From Croceifilum oryzae (GTDB taxonomy: Bacteria > Bacillota > Bacilli > Thermoactinomycetales > Thermoactinomycetaceae): 57,596 bases of DNA. Made by a program: the position numbers and the translations under genes. Where the stretch lies: assembly GCF_030814315.1 (NCBI RefSeq), contig NZ_JAUSUV010000017.1, positions 1-57,596 on the forward strand. The letters run 5' to 3'. The notes below the pieces were generated by a model, which was given only the letters and a program-made list of their open reading frames with translations, was not told the DNA's origin and did not search any database. Shown here piece after piece: positions 32,608 to 41,074 of this stretch (positions are counted from its first letter, which is position 1; each line of letters opens with the position of its first letter).

Positions 32608-33642
32608 TCAACGTAAGTTAACATACTTCTCGGAATCCACCTTCGTAGCACTCTGCACGGGTTTTCCCAAACGGATTTCCAAATGAAGATGCGGCCCAGT
32701 ACTGTGTCCAGTGGAACCACATTTCCCAATGACTTGTCCCTGCTTGACAGTCTGACCAACTTGTACTCCTCTACTGGATAAATGTCCATATAGAGAGGAG
32801 GTGTTTCCTCCGTGGTCGATTACAATGACGTTTCCATATCCCCCGTACCCGTCACCTTTTACGGCTGATTGAGAAACAACAACGACTCCATCCTTTGCCG
32901 CATATATAGGTGGAGATTGCTTATTGCATGAAATATCCGTCCCTTGGTGTGGTTTTCCACCACGCATTTTTCCGAATGGAGAAGATATCCGGTATTGCTT
33001 GTCCAACGGACGAATGAATCCTCCTGGTGAAATCGGTCCCGTATTTCCAATTTCGCCGGGATCTGCATCACAGTGGTAGGAAAGCCCTCCCAAACTATTT
33101 ATGTACTTCTTTACCGTCGGGATCCAGTGTCTATTTAGGTTGGTAGGATCGTTCGCCGCTCCCAGAGGGGCGTACTTAGGTCCAATCGTTTCCGGGATCG
33201 TTAACCCTTGTTTGACATACAATCGATATAGATTGCTTGTCATTTTGTCAATCCCTTCATCCAAGCTGGAAAAGGTCATAAGGCCGCCCTTCCCCATCAT
33301 ACCTCCCGGATTATTTTTAGATCGGACGGCTTTAGAAGTCCCATTACCGGTCTCGTGGAAGGCGATGGCTGCTACGAGTACTGGATCGACTCCGTACCGC
33401 TGGCCAGCTGAGATAAACGCCTCCGCCTTGCCTTCAAATACACCTTTTCCTTGAAGCTTCTGTTGTAACTCACTCACTGAAATGAGGCTACCACTAGGTC
33501 TGCAACTTGCAGCACTTGCAGTTGGAGTCGTTTGAGGCATGGTAGAAGCACCACCAAAGATGAAAACCCCGGCTACCAGTAGACTAATCACAAAATAACT
33601 ACCGTACTTGATGAGCTCCGCCGTTAGTCTAGCCTTTAACAT
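32608..33642 (-). CDS. T4SS peptidoglycan hydrolase: glucosaminidase/lysozyme-like plus M23 peptidase
   Basis: A 344-aa, two-domain wall enzyme. One N-terminal membrane helix (~15-32) anchors it. A first domain (~50-190: VSELQQKLQGKGVFEGKAEA; VLVAAIAFHETGNG) with a Glu in FHETGNG resembles the glucosaminidase/lysozyme fold. A second domain (~225-344) has the metallo-peptidase M23 signature: HQGTD, GYGGYGNVIVIDH, then GPHLHLEI. Such double enzymes (VirB1-like; TrsG of pGO1) open the wall for the conjugation pore. It lies after VirB4 and before the VirB8-like gene. Confidence 0.9.
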   Translation of the reverse strand: MLKARLTAELIKYGSYFVISLLVAGVFIFGGASTMPQTTPTASAASCRPSGSLISVSELQQKLQGKGVFEGKAEAFISAGQRYGVDPVLVAAIAFHETGNGTSKAVRSKNNPGGMMGKGGLMTFSSLDEGIDKMTSNLYRLYVKQGLTIPETIGPKYAPLGAANDPTNLNRHWIPTVKKYINSLGGLSYHCDADPGEIGNTGPISPGGFIRPLDKQYRISSPFGKMRGGKPHQGTDISCNKQSPPIYAAKDGVVVVSQSAVKGDGYGGYGNVIVIDHGGNTSSLYGHLSSRGVQVGQTVKQGQVIGKCGSTGHSTGPHLHLEIRLGKPVQSATKVDSEKYVNLR

Positions 33643-35525
33643 TATCCGTTAATAGCCTTTCTTCTGTACGTCTTCTCGTATCTCTCTGGATCCCATATAC
33701 GAAGTTCTTCCGGACTCAACTCGATCTGGATACTAACTTTTTTGGATCCGCTCACATAGATCCCTTTCCCGGCATTCTTGTTTCGATCTGCATCCCGTAC
33801 TACGATCAACTTCTCTTCTTCTTCTGAGAAGTTCTCTGCTGTACGATTTTTGATGGCGTTCATTTCCTCCTGCAACATTGGGAGGTATAGCTTCGAAATC
33901 GAATTCAAAATGACTGCTTCGCCATAATTTCGGCTCCCATCAACAGCACTGAGAAAATCCCCCACCTGTTGGGTTGCCGAAGTCACTCCTCCTCGGAAAC
34001 CCCTAATCAACTTATACATACTAGCCAAAAATTTCATGGCTAGGGGATTGTTTGGATCCGCTAAAATGTGCGCCTCATCCACATATATTTGTTTAATGTT
34101 TTTATCCTTTAACGCGTCATCTTGTAAAAAAGTAAGGATATTAAACATCGCCACTTGTTGTAATTCCCCCTCGTCTCGAAGGTCGAATATATCGAACACG
34201 ATGAGGTCATTTGAAAGATCTACATTCGTGTGGCCGTTGAAAACTCTGGAATATGATCCTTTAACGTAAGGGTATAAAACTTGATATAATCTATCCAGCT
34301 GCTTATATCTCTCTTCTTTTTTCATCAACGTTTCTAGCATTTCATATAGGTCTTGGAGGATCGGATAATCTTTACTTGTGAGCTTAGAAAAATCAGTCCG
34401 CCAGTTAATGTTCTTACTATCATACAAATCGACTAAAACCTGCTCTAGTAAAGCCATCTCAACTTGACTATCCTTCAAATCTCGATATATAAGGGTGAAC
34501 AAAGTCTTTAGACGAGTAATTTTTTGGTGCAACAGAGAAGATTCACTTTCATTTTTATTCCGGGTTTCGTCTTTGGGAATCGTTGAATTCATGATCTCCA
34601 GCAAGTTTATCTTGTTTTCGCCCATTGGGGATATCTTGATCCATTCCCCACCTAACTCTTGGACTTTATCCCCGAACTCTCCCTTTGGACAGATAATCCG
34701 AACCACGGTTCCTTGGATCCATCTTCGAACTATATCTCCCCAAAGGTAAGTAGACTTTCCTCCTCCTGCCATCCCGATCACTACTTCGTTACGATTTAAG
34801 AGAGCGTTATGGTCCACCATGACGATAGAGTTTGTTTTAAGGTTCTTTCCTTTAATTACTCCTCTTTCGGAGAAGATCTCGCACTCATCGAAAGGAAACA
34901 GAGCTGACAAAGATTCCGCATCAAAATTCCGTTTTGTCATCTCGCTGACTTTGTGAGATTGCACAGGAAGGGCGCTGAAAAACGCTTCCATCATACGGCA
35001 ATTTGGCTCTTTGACTTGGAGATATTGGCTCGTTTGTGTCTTGATGCTATGTGTGATCATATCTAGTTCTTCTAAGCTAGTTGCTTGGATATGAATGAGC
35101 ATATGCTCATCAAACATCTCGGTCTTTCCTCTAACCAAATTTGTTAAGAGAACCTTTTGATTCTCGATATAGTTCGCAGCTTCAATCCTATCGATATCTC
35201 GTGCATAACGATCGTTGCCTTTTGTCCTATATTCTCTAATGGAATTGTTGAGGTATTTTTTCATTTCCTCAATTGAAGTAGGCTCAATGTGATGAATCAC
35301 AGACACGTTATGGCTCATATTGTGTAACCTCTCTAAGAAGTTGGCCTCGATATCACTAGAAAACTTTGTAACCGCAAGGGTGCGGCAAAAATTCCCCCCA
35401 AAACGGACGTAATTTCGATGCTCCTCTATGCTGTCCGGAGAGATCATATTAAGGAGTCCTGAGTTATTCCCAATTAGATTCTCGATGCTTATTTTTTCTT
35501 TTTTCTTTGATTTCCAAAGAGGCAT
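33642..35525 (-). CDS. VirB4-family conjugation ATPase
   Basis: A 627-aa ATPase that powers pilus or channel assembly. Walker A is GMAGGGKST (251-259) and Walker B YVDEAHIL (481-488). RGFRGGVTSATQQ (~505-518) is a typical motif near the end. The N-terminal 200 residues carry the CagE/TrbE-type domain. In pSK41/pGO1 the corresponding gene is traE/trsE. Start ATG overlaps no gene; the stop overlaps the hydrolase ATG by one base. Confidence 0.93.
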   Translation of the reverse strand: MPLWKSKKKEKISIENLIGNNSGLLNMISPDSIEEHRNYVRFGGNFCRTLAVTKFSSDIEANFLERLHNMSHNVSVIHHIEPTSIEEMKKYLNNSIREYRTKGNDRYARDIDRIEAANYIENQKVLLTNLVRGKTEMFDEHMLIHIQATSLEELDMITHSIKTQTSQYLQVKEPNCRMMEAFFSALPVQSHKVSEMTKRNFDAESLSALFPFDECEIFSERGVIKGKNLKTNSIVMVDHNALLNRNEVVIGMAGGGKSTYLWGDIVRRWIQGTVVRIICPKGEFGDKVQELGGEWIKISPMGENKINLLEIMNSTIPKDETRNKNESESSLLHQKITRLKTLFTLIYRDLKDSQVEMALLEQVLVDLYDSKNINWRTDFSKLTSKDYPILQDLYEMLETLMKKEERYKQLDRLYQVLYPYVKGSYSRVFNGHTNVDLSNDLIVFDIFDLRDEGELQQVAMFNILTFLQDDALKDKNIKQIYVDEAHILADPNNPLAMKFLASMYKLIRGFRGGVTSATQQVGDFLSAVDGSRNYGEAVILNSISKLYLPMLQEEMNAIKNRTAENFSEEEEKLIVVRDADRNKNAGKGIYVSGSKKVSIQIELSPEELRIWDPERYEKTYRRKAING

Positions 35526-35540
35526 ATTACCTCTCCCCTC

Positions 35541-36221
35541 CTAATCAATCAAATTCTCTTCTTTAAGCATGATCTGAGCTGTTTCCATCAAATTTCGTTT
35601 CCCGATCATGTATGGATATTCTCTAGCATCCGCTTCTGACATCCCTTGTAGTTGGGCATGTTCATAGTCAAAGAACATGTGTAAGCACTTCCGTAATTCC
35701 TCGTTCGTTAACTCCGATACTTCAAGTTTCTGACGATATAGCATCTCTTCAAGCTTGAACTTTAAATCCTGAACTCTCGTCTTTAAGACCTGAATAGCCT
35801 TATCTTTCGATCTATCGTCTGTAAATGGTTCACTAATCACTACATATCTACTTCGACGTATCATATTTCGGTCTTCCTGGAGCTGCTTGGCATATGCGAT
35901 ATAGTTCTGCATCATGCTCTTTTTATATGGATTTTCAATTTGCTTCAACTGTTTATTTAGATCAAATAAATAGCTCTTCAAATCAATAGGTTGGGAAACT
36001 CTTGCTATCTGTATCGGCTTGTCCAAAGACTTCAAAAAATTCTCATATGACTTTAAAATTTCTCTCTCTTCGGAATATGACATCAAATGAGTATTTACGG
36101 AAGTGACCGAAAGAATTTTCACTAACCGACGATCTGTCGTCTCTATCATTTCGCTGTAAATGGCCTTGATCGGGATTAGATCCTGAACCGATTTCTCTGC
36201 TTTCACCTGCTTACTCAACAA
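35541..36221 (-). CDS. TrsD/TraD-like conjugation protein
   Basis: A 226-aa soluble-looking protein between VirB3- and VirB4-like genes. Residues ~12-85 (QDLIPIKAIYSEMIETTDRR; LVKILSVTSVNTHLMSYS) have the beta-rich start also seen in N-terminal domains of VirB4 relatives. The rest is helical. Operon order (VirB3-like, this, VirB4) is like trsC-trsD-trsE of pGO1, which supports the call. No Walker motif is present, so it is not a VirB4 itself. Confidence 0.7.
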   Translation of the reverse strand: MLSKQVKAEKSVQDLIPIKAIYSEMIETTDRRLVKILSVTSVNTHLMSYSEEREILKSYENFLKSLDKPIQIARVSQPIDLKSYLFDLNKQLKQIENPYKKSMMQNYIAYAKQLQEDRNMIRRSRYVVISEPFTDDRSKDKAIQVLKTRVQDLKFKLEEMLYRQKLEVSELTNEELRKCLHMFFDYEHAQLQGMSEADAREYPYMIGKRNLMETAQIMLKEENLID

Positions 36222-36224
36222 AAA

Positions 36225-36560
36225 TCACCCTCCCATCCTTTTTTGTTTGAAATAGAATTTTTTTTGTCTTTGACGAAAGCGAACTATCCAAATTAAAAAC
36301 TGGAGTAAGTTAATGTTCCTTCTTTCACGGATGGGGCGCATAACTATCATTGCCACACCAAGAGTCAGGGGAAGCAAAGCTAATATAAGCCTAATCTGTT
36401 GGTAAATAGCATCATCAACATCCGGGAATACCTCATAAATCAACCAGCCAAGACCAATCAGGGGAACCACCACTAATAGATAAACGAATTTAAATGAGCG
36501 AACGAGATAGATTGATTTATCTATCTCATCGGGAATTTTGAATTTTTTTCTTGCATTCAT
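36225..36560 (-). CDS. VirB3/TrsC-like membrane protein
   Basis: A 111-aa protein with two membrane helices (~27-46 and ~58-77) after a charged N-terminus (RKKFKIPDEIDKSIY), and a basic C-terminus (RFRQRQKKFYFKQKR). Size, topology and place before the VirB4-like genes match VirB3/TcpE/TrsC-type components of Firmicute conjugation systems. Confidence 0.7.
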   Translation of the reverse strand: MNARKKFKIPDEIDKSIYLVRSFKFVYLLVVVPLIGLGWLIYEVFPDVDDAIYQQIRLILALLPLTLGVAMIVMRPIRERRNINLLQFLIWIVRFRQRQKKFYFKQKRMGG

Positions 36561-36582
36561 GCTGAATGCCCACCTCCACTAC

Positions 36583-36897
36583 TTAGCTAAATCCTTTTTG
36601 TAGCCAAGACATGATCGGCTTGGCCATTAGACCAAATGCTATTGCTCCGACTACCCAGTAGAGCCAATTTTTGTACTTTTGACGTTGATGTTCATCATTA
36701 GAAACAGCCATCATGATCGAAATGACAATAAATGCTAACGTTCCAACAGTCGGTAATACAATTTGAAGTTTGTCGACTATCTGTGTTATCAACCAATCAT
36801 TCCCTTTAACAATGGGGTTTCCTTCATCCTCCCCTTTCTTTTTTGGGTCTGCGGCTAACATCATTAAAGCGAAAAACTTTGAAGATAGAAAATTCAT
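36583..36897 (-). CDS. VirB2-like pilin (TrbC family)
   Basis: A 104-aa protein with a short N-terminal leader (~1-16) and two hydrophobic helices (~47-68: IVLPTVGTLAFIVISIMM; ~82-98: VVGAIAFGLMAKPIMS). This two-helix plan is typical of VirB2/CagC-type pilins. It is the first gene of the T4SS operon. The upstream promoter is 36928-36956 and GAGGTG lies before the ATG. Confidence 0.7.
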   Translation of the reverse strand: MNFLSSKFFALMMLAADPKKKGEDEGNPIVKGNDWLITQIVDKLQIVLPTVGTLAFIVISIMMAVSNDEHQRQKYKNWLYWVVGAIAFGLMAKPIMSWLQKGFS

Positions 36898-36927
36898 TCT
36901 TACACCTCTTTTTCTTTATGTAAACAC

Positions 36928-36956
36928 ATTATAATTCAATAATGCTTAATCTTCAA
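36928..36956 (-). promoter_or_regulatory. Promoter of the T4SS operon
   Basis: TTGAAG (36951-36956) and TATAAT (36928-36933) are separated by 17 bp, about 30 bp before the VirB2-like ATG. It lacks the ACCCTTTATAGTG spacer of the regulon promoters, so transfer genes seem to have a separate control. Confidence 0.7.
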
Positions 36957-37001
36957 ACCACAAAATACAAGTCAAATACCTTTACATTACTCAAAATACA
37001 T

Positions 37002-37036
37002 AATGACCGATTATCTATGAAAGGTAATCGGTCATT
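37002..37036 (-). terminator. Terminator
   Basis: AATGACCGATTA (37002-37013) pairs perfectly with TAATCGGTCATT (37025-37036), just after the L,D-transpeptidase stop. The minus strand continues into mixed AT sequence. Confidence 0.7.
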
Positions 37037-37046
37037 TCTCATTGTC

Positions 37047-38009
37047 TTACACCTTTTTAGATACAGTTTTGTGGATATATGCAGTAGATCCATCTTTCAA
37101 TTTTACTTGGTACCACTCGCTAGACACGCCGATAAGAGTTAATTTTGTCCCCTTACTAATTCGTTGGCGAATCTGAGCCGTAGTAGATGGGTTTGACCGC
37201 ACGTTAACTAGGTTTTCAATCGTTACGATGGAACCCGTTGCCTTAGTAAAGGCGTTTGATGATGTCGTTGGTGATGTATGTGTGGATCCAGTAGAACCCG
37301 AAACAGAGGTAACAAAATCTTTTCGGATAAAGCCAGTCTTTCCACCAGATACTCTTACCTGGTACCAGTCTCCAGCCTTCCCAATTACATCGACCATAGT
37401 GCCATTGTTTAATTGAGTGACCACAAATGCCCCAGTTGATGGGCCTGTACGCACATTAACTTGATTGCCTTTGATTTTTAATTTTCCTGTGGAAGCTTGT
37501 ACAGTTATAGAAGAATCTCCAGCCCATTTACTTTTTGAGCTACCACTGTGGATCCATACAGGTATTCCCTCTGGAATCAGACCATATAGCTCTAGTAGAT
37601 TTGCTTCGTTCATGCGAATACAACCATTAGAAACGTATTTACCAATCGAATTCGGCTGATTTGTCCCGTGGATTCCGTAGACACGGCCATTGTCGCCTTT
37701 CACACTGAATCCGATCCATCTTTTCCCAAGTGGATTTTCAGGACTACCACCAGGAATCCCCTTCCAACCAGGCTGAACAATTTTGACTACCATCGGAAAT
37801 GTTCCCTCTGGTGTGAGATCTTTAGTACGTCCAGTAGCAACAGGATACGTCTTTGTAACTTTTCCATCTTTGTATAGATAGAGTTTGTTGGTTTTTTTGT
37901 TGATTTCGATCTTGTAGTCTGGTGCTGCTGCTTTTGCATCAGACGTAAAACTACCTAATAAAACTGTGAATGCCACCATAAATACAAGTAGCCATTTTGT
38001 GTACTTCAA
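37047..38009 (-). CDS. L,D-transpeptidase (YkuD) with two SH3 domains
   Basis: A 320-aa exported enzyme. The best start is TTG 38009, five to six bases after GGGAGGGGAAAA; ATG 38024 is within that ribosome site. The signal peptide (KWLLVFMVAFTVLLGSFTSDAKA) is followed by a YkuD domain with YGIHGTN and the catalytic SNGCIRM. Two C-terminal SH3b repeats (KGNQVNVRTGPSTGAFV; IENLVNVRSNPSTTAQI) bind the wall. It crosslinks peptidoglycan via 3-3 bonds. A role in remodelling wall near the transfer pore, or in donor/recipient wall interaction, is possible. Its promoter region is the AT-rich gap to its right. Confidence 0.9.
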   Translation of the reverse strand: MKYTKWLLVFMVAFTVLLGSFTSDAKAAAPDYKIEINKKTNKLYLYKDGKVTKTYPVATGRTKDLTPEGTFPMVVKIVQPGWKGIPGGSPENPLGKRWIGFSVKGDNGRVYGIHGTNQPNSIGKYVSNGCIRMNEANLLELYGLIPEGIPVWIHSGSSKSKWAGDSSITVQASTGKLKIKGNQVNVRTGPSTGAFVVTQLNNGTMVDVIGKAGDWYQVRVSGGKTGFIRKDFVTSVSGSTGSTHTSPTTSSNAFTKATGSIVTIENLVNVRSNPSTTAQIRQRISKGTKLTLIGVSSEWYQVKLKDGSTAYIHKTVSKKV

Positions 38010-38177
38010 ATTTTCCCCTCCCATTTATGTATGTATTTATTCTACATCAATTTTAATTCGTGTTGCTCAATAATATTATCAATTAAATACAGTACAAATA
38101 TTGACAGTTGACCTTTAAAAAAGGAAAATAGGGATAGTTGCAAGTATTGCATTAAAGAAATCTCCTCTGTAATAATA

Positions 38178-38226
38178 AAAAGAAGCTATTCCTTGGAGCC
38201 GGTATTCTTTAGGAATAGCTTCTTTT
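38178..38226. terminator. Terminator hairpin, family AAGAAGCTAT
   Basis: AAAAGAAGCTATTCCT pairs with AGGAATAGCTTCTTTT (16 nt each) around a 17-nt loop, with T- and A-runs on both sides. It may stop transcription from either side. Confidence 0.8.
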
Positions 38227-38331
38227 ATCATGTTTTCGATTTAAAGGTTGCCACAAAGATGATCCTATGATTAAAATAGGAGACAAGTGCAATTTCTTTC
38301 TCAAGGATCTTCTTTTTAGAAGATATATAAT

Positions 38332-38377
38332 AAAAAGAAGCTATTTTCCTATGGCTCAGGGAAATAGCTTCTTTTTT
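38332..38377. terminator. Terminator hairpin, family AAGAAGCTAT, second copy
   Basis: AAAAAGAAGCTATTT pairs with AAATAGCTTCTTTTTT around CCTATGGCTCAGGG, bidirectional. Confidence 0.8.
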
Positions 38378-38446
38378 ATTCATTTTATTTCTGGGGAGCC
38401 GTTGTAGGTAAAAACACCTAAACTAATATGCTCCTCCGAACCTCTC

Positions 38447-38514
38447 TTACGTACATACTTACGTACATACTTACGTACATACAAGTGAGAGATTTCTGAT
38501 CTCTCACTTGTATG
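38447..38514. repeat. Triple 12-bp repeat plus 16-bp inverted repeat
   Basis: TTACGTACATAC occurs three times in a row (38447-38482). The last copy leads into CATACAAGTGAGAGAT (38478-38493), which pairs with ATCTCTCACTTGTATG (38499-38514). It lies just 3' of the protease gene and could be its terminator or a protein site; there is no T-run. Confidence 0.7.
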
Positions 38515-38521
38515 ATTGAAT

Positions 38522-39619
38522 CTATTTTTTCATCCAGAACTTGATTAGGTCATAATTTTTCCCTGTGAATCGTGGGCCGTAGGCTATCGAATCACGATCA
38601 CTCAAACTGTTCAAACTAATAGCGGCCACTACGCCAGCTTTCGAGTTCCACATAGGCCCACCGGACATGCCACCTTCGGTATATTGATTCGTCATCATGT
38701 ACTGATTGTACAAGTCTGTCAGCTTGCCTAGAGAATTGTACTGATATAGTCCCTTGTTAAGAAATTCGGGGCTTTCAGCTGGATACCCGTGCGCTAATAC
38801 TTGCTCACCAACAGCATGTTTAGTAGATCGGATAGCAAGCGATGAGTCAGATTTTTTATCAACCCGTATTGCGGCGACATCTACAGGGGGAACTTTCGTC
38901 GGATCAAGTTTCCCATTCGAATCCCTTTTTACCTTGGTGAAGTCGGAGTTAACCCAAAAAGCATCTGTATAGGAAGCTGGGTAGGGTTGATCAACTCCAT
39001 TCAAGGCTCTAACAACCATGATAGAGTTTGCCGCCCTTATTCCCTCTGGCCTGTCAATATCCCATACACAATGAGAAGCTGTTAAAACCGTATCCTCGTC
39101 TACATGGAATCCTGTACAGAGATAATAATTGCTTGGATCGTCAGGATTATGACCATTGTCAAAACTCATCATGAGTGTGGCAATTGAGTTGTTCGGATGC
39201 AATGAGGTATTAGTGATTTTGCTCAAGTCCTTTGAGCTTCCTTGAGTAATAATTTTAGGTGATGGTTGCAGACTTTCTGATTCATCCTTAGCGGTCTCTT
39301 GAGAGTGTGGTACCTGTTCGATTGATCCATCGCTACCTATACTGGCACCTGATGGCAAGGACTGCAACGTCTCTTGAGAAATAGAGTTGATATCTGGCTT
39401 CCCACTTGTTTTTAAAGTAAACTTCTTTTGTTTTCTCGCTTCTTGAGCAATTTTAAGTAGCTGCTCTTGTTGTGCTTTTGGGAGATCTTCTAGGCTCACT
39501 CTAGAGAAATCAGCCGAGCTACTATTTGGAGTTGCTTTCGGTTGTTCTGATAGCACAAAAATAGATACGCTCACAAGACTACCTATTAGTATTGTTTTGA
39601 ATATGGTTTTGATCATCAT
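38522..39619 (-). CDS. Secreted trypsin-like serine protease (V8/S1B type)
   Basis: A 365-aa exported protease. Signal peptide ~1-26 and a propeptide-like Gln/Ser-rich stretch (to ~140) precede the catalytic domain. The triad is visible as His in DTVLTASHCVWD, Asp in VDVAAIRV and Ser in GGMSGGPMW. This fits glutamyl endopeptidase-like enzymes of Bacillales. It lies between the L,D-transpeptidase and small anchored protein, forming a surface cluster. Its promoter is to the right in 39620-39700. Confidence 0.9.
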   Translation of the reverse strand: MMIKTIFKTILIGSLVSVSIFVLSEQPKATPNSSSADFSRVSLEDLPKAQQEQLLKIAQEARKQKKFTLKTSGKPDINSISQETLQSLPSGASIGSDGSIEQVPHSQETAKDESESLQPSPKIITQGSSKDLSKITNTSLHPNNSIATLMMSFDNGHNPDDPSNYYLCTGFHVDEDTVLTASHCVWDIDRPEGIRAANSIMVVRALNGVDQPYPASYTDAFWVNSDFTKVKRDSNGKLDPTKVPPVDVAAIRVDKKSDSSLAIRSTKHAVGEQVLAHGYPAESPEFLNKGLYQYNSLGKLTDLYNQYMMTNQYTEGGMSGGPMWNSKAGVVAAISLNSLSDRDSIAYGPRFTGKNYDLIKFWMKK

Positions 39620-39706
39620 AGTATCCCCCTTACTAATATAAATGTAATTGTATTTTTCTAATTAATAGAAATCAATGAATTTTTTTGATAATATAAAGAG
39701 GATATT

Positions 39707-39846
39707 GGAGGGAGAATCTATGATACCAAAAAAACGCTGGATTCCTGCTTTGATTCTATTTGGATTACTTATTGCCGGAGGGAGAATCTATGATACCAAA
39801 AAAACGCTGGATTCCTGCTTTGATTCTATTTGGATTACTTATTGCC
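39707..39846. repeat. Exact 70-bp tandem duplication
   Basis: The block GGAGGGAGAATCTATG...ATTGCC (39707-39776) is repeated exactly at 39777-39846. It contains the ribosome site, start codon and membrane anchor of the 39790 gene. Its length is not a multiple of three, so the upper ATG (39720) reads into a short ~50-residue dead frame. Confidence 0.95.
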
Positions 39847-40143
39847 GGAGGTGGCTTCTGGTATCTATATGATGATCGGGTTGATGTAACAATTGAAATT
39901 GTTGACGAAGAAAATGTGCCACAAAAAGTAGATCTTTTCGTTGTTGAATCAGGGGAAATGTATCCTTTCAGGCCGTCCAGTACAGATGCCAGTGGAAAGC
40001 TTCGTTTGAAGTTAGAGCCTAGTCTGTATAGGTTTGATGTTCTAACTGATTCCTCTTGGGAAGAGATTGATGAGAAAAAAGAAGTCAGCAAAGAAAATTC
40101 CAAGTTTCGCTTTGTTTTAAAAAAAAGATCGATAAACAAATAA
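39790..40143 (+). CDS. Small membrane-anchored protein with beta domain (117 aa)
   Basis: ATG 39790 in the second copy of the 70-bp duplication gives the full product; ATG 39720 in the first copy gives a frameshifted peptide. The N-terminal helix IPALILFGLLIAGGGFWYL (~9-27) is an anchor. The rest (VDVTIEIVDEENVPQKVDLF; SSTDASGKLRLKLEPSLYRF; positions ~32-85) is a beta-rich, extracytoplasmic domain like a carboxypeptidase-regulatory or SpaA-type Ig fold. No catalytic motif. GGAGGGAGAATCT is the ribosome site in both copies. Confidence 0.75.
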   Translation: MIPKKRWIPALILFGLLIAGGGFWYLYDDRVDVTIEIVDEENVPQKVDLFVVESGEMYPFRPSSTDASGKLRLKLEPSLYRFDVLTDSSWEEIDEKKEVSKENSKFRFVLKKRSINK

Positions 40144-40282
40144 AATAAGCTGGTTCCTAATAAGGACTAGGACAGCTACCCTATCACTAGGCCAGTATAA
40201 AACAAACAGATCTCGGCTAAAGTAAAATAGTAATACCATAGATTTACTAGTAGTCATTGTAACTTTCCCCTTTGAAAGCACC

Positions 40283-40313
40283 AGCACCTATAGTTATAGT
40301 AGGTGCTATTTTT
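40283..40313 (+). terminator. Terminator of the 39790 gene
   Basis: AGCACCTA (40283-40290) pairs with TAGGTGCT (40300-40307), followed by ATTTTTGC. Confidence 0.75.
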
Positions 40314-40890
40314 GCATCCAGTCATAATACAACCGCTCTAAACAGACCTCAATACAAGTAATCAAGGTTTAGCTACAAACAATCCTAAAAATAACGTTAC
40401 AAAACCCAAAAACCAATACATTCTCCCCCTACATGGTCCAAATACAGATCCAGCAACTGTGTCATATAGTGCAATTTCAGAAGAAAATGGAATAAATACC
40501 AAATTAAGCCTTTCTCTATTATCTTAGCGTAGTGAAAAACTACTTGGTATACACTGTTAAGCTCTTAACGTATACCTTATCTGCATAAAAAACTAGTCTG
40601 AAATACAGACAAACTACCGCCCTTCGGTTGCTGAATTCCTCTCTTCGAAAGGGAGAAGAACACTCCCTTCCTCAGAATCAGAATAGGATTCTCCTACAAA
40701 ACAAATGACGATCCAGCATACAGGATAGAGTTAAGTGTTTACAAACATTATTACGCAGGCTCTAGATATACCCCTTCCCCATCAAATCTAATCTAGAAAA
40801 ACCATAGCAGCTAGAGGAAGAAACCCAAAAACTATCAGAACGACCCATGCAGATATACAGTCGAATGCATAAAGATAAAGAAGAGAACAA

Positions 40891-40920
40891 AAGAAAAAAC
40901 CCTCCAGCAAAAAGCTGAAG
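40891..40920 (-). terminator. Terminator of the Rep gene
   Basis: On the minus strand CTTCAGC-TTTTT-GCTGGAG forms a stem (40902-40920) followed by GGTTTTTTCTTTTG. It lies ~155 bp beyond the Rep stop. Confidence 0.7.
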
Positions 40921-40982
40921 AGCAAATGATAAAAACCTAAAAACCAACCACCCAAGACCTAAACCAGTCCAATTATATATGT

Positions 40983-41072
40983 TTATAGTGACAACCATTT
41001 CACGGGAACATATGTTCTCAAAAACTACCTTGCCTAGAGGAGACCTTTTGCTTATAGTGACAACCATTTCAC
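40983..41072. repeat. Iteron-like direct repeats at the Rep 3' end
   Basis: TTATAGTGACAACCATTTCAC occurs at 40983-41003 and 41052-41072, 69 bp apart (the 21-mer given as ends TTATAGTGAC and AACCATTTCAC). A diverged third copy, CTATAATGACACAC, follows at 41075. They may be replication initiator or primase binding sites. Confidence 0.6.
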
Positions 41073-41074
41073 CC

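Larger units (their letters stand above)
38010..38521. other. Hairpin-rich intergenic region
   Basis: No gene is visible in 512 bp. Two T-flanked hairpins share the stem AAGAAGCTATT (38178-38226 and 38332-38377), and a related one is at 44610-44655. A smaller ATCTTCT/AGAAGAT hairpin lies near 38307-38325. Three direct copies of TTACGTACATAC (38447-38482) lead into a 16-bp inverted repeat (38478-38514). Confidence 0.8.
40144..41074. other. Intergenic region with probable replication-origin signals
   Basis: After a terminator (40283-40313) there is no well-supported gene up to the Rep stop. Features include an open stretch without a start (about 40320-40527), an inverted repeat around 40552-40582 (GGTATAC-TTAAG-CTC-TTAA-GTATACC), a terminator-like hairpin (40891-40920) and a 21-bp direct repeat at 40983 and 41052. 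Such items next to a Rep gene suggest an origin. Confidence 0.5.

Noticed and set aside
40320-40527. Start-less ~60-codon open frame (HGPNTDPATVSYSAISEENG)
   Set aside because: No start, no homology recognised; could be a remnant but cannot be separated from chance.
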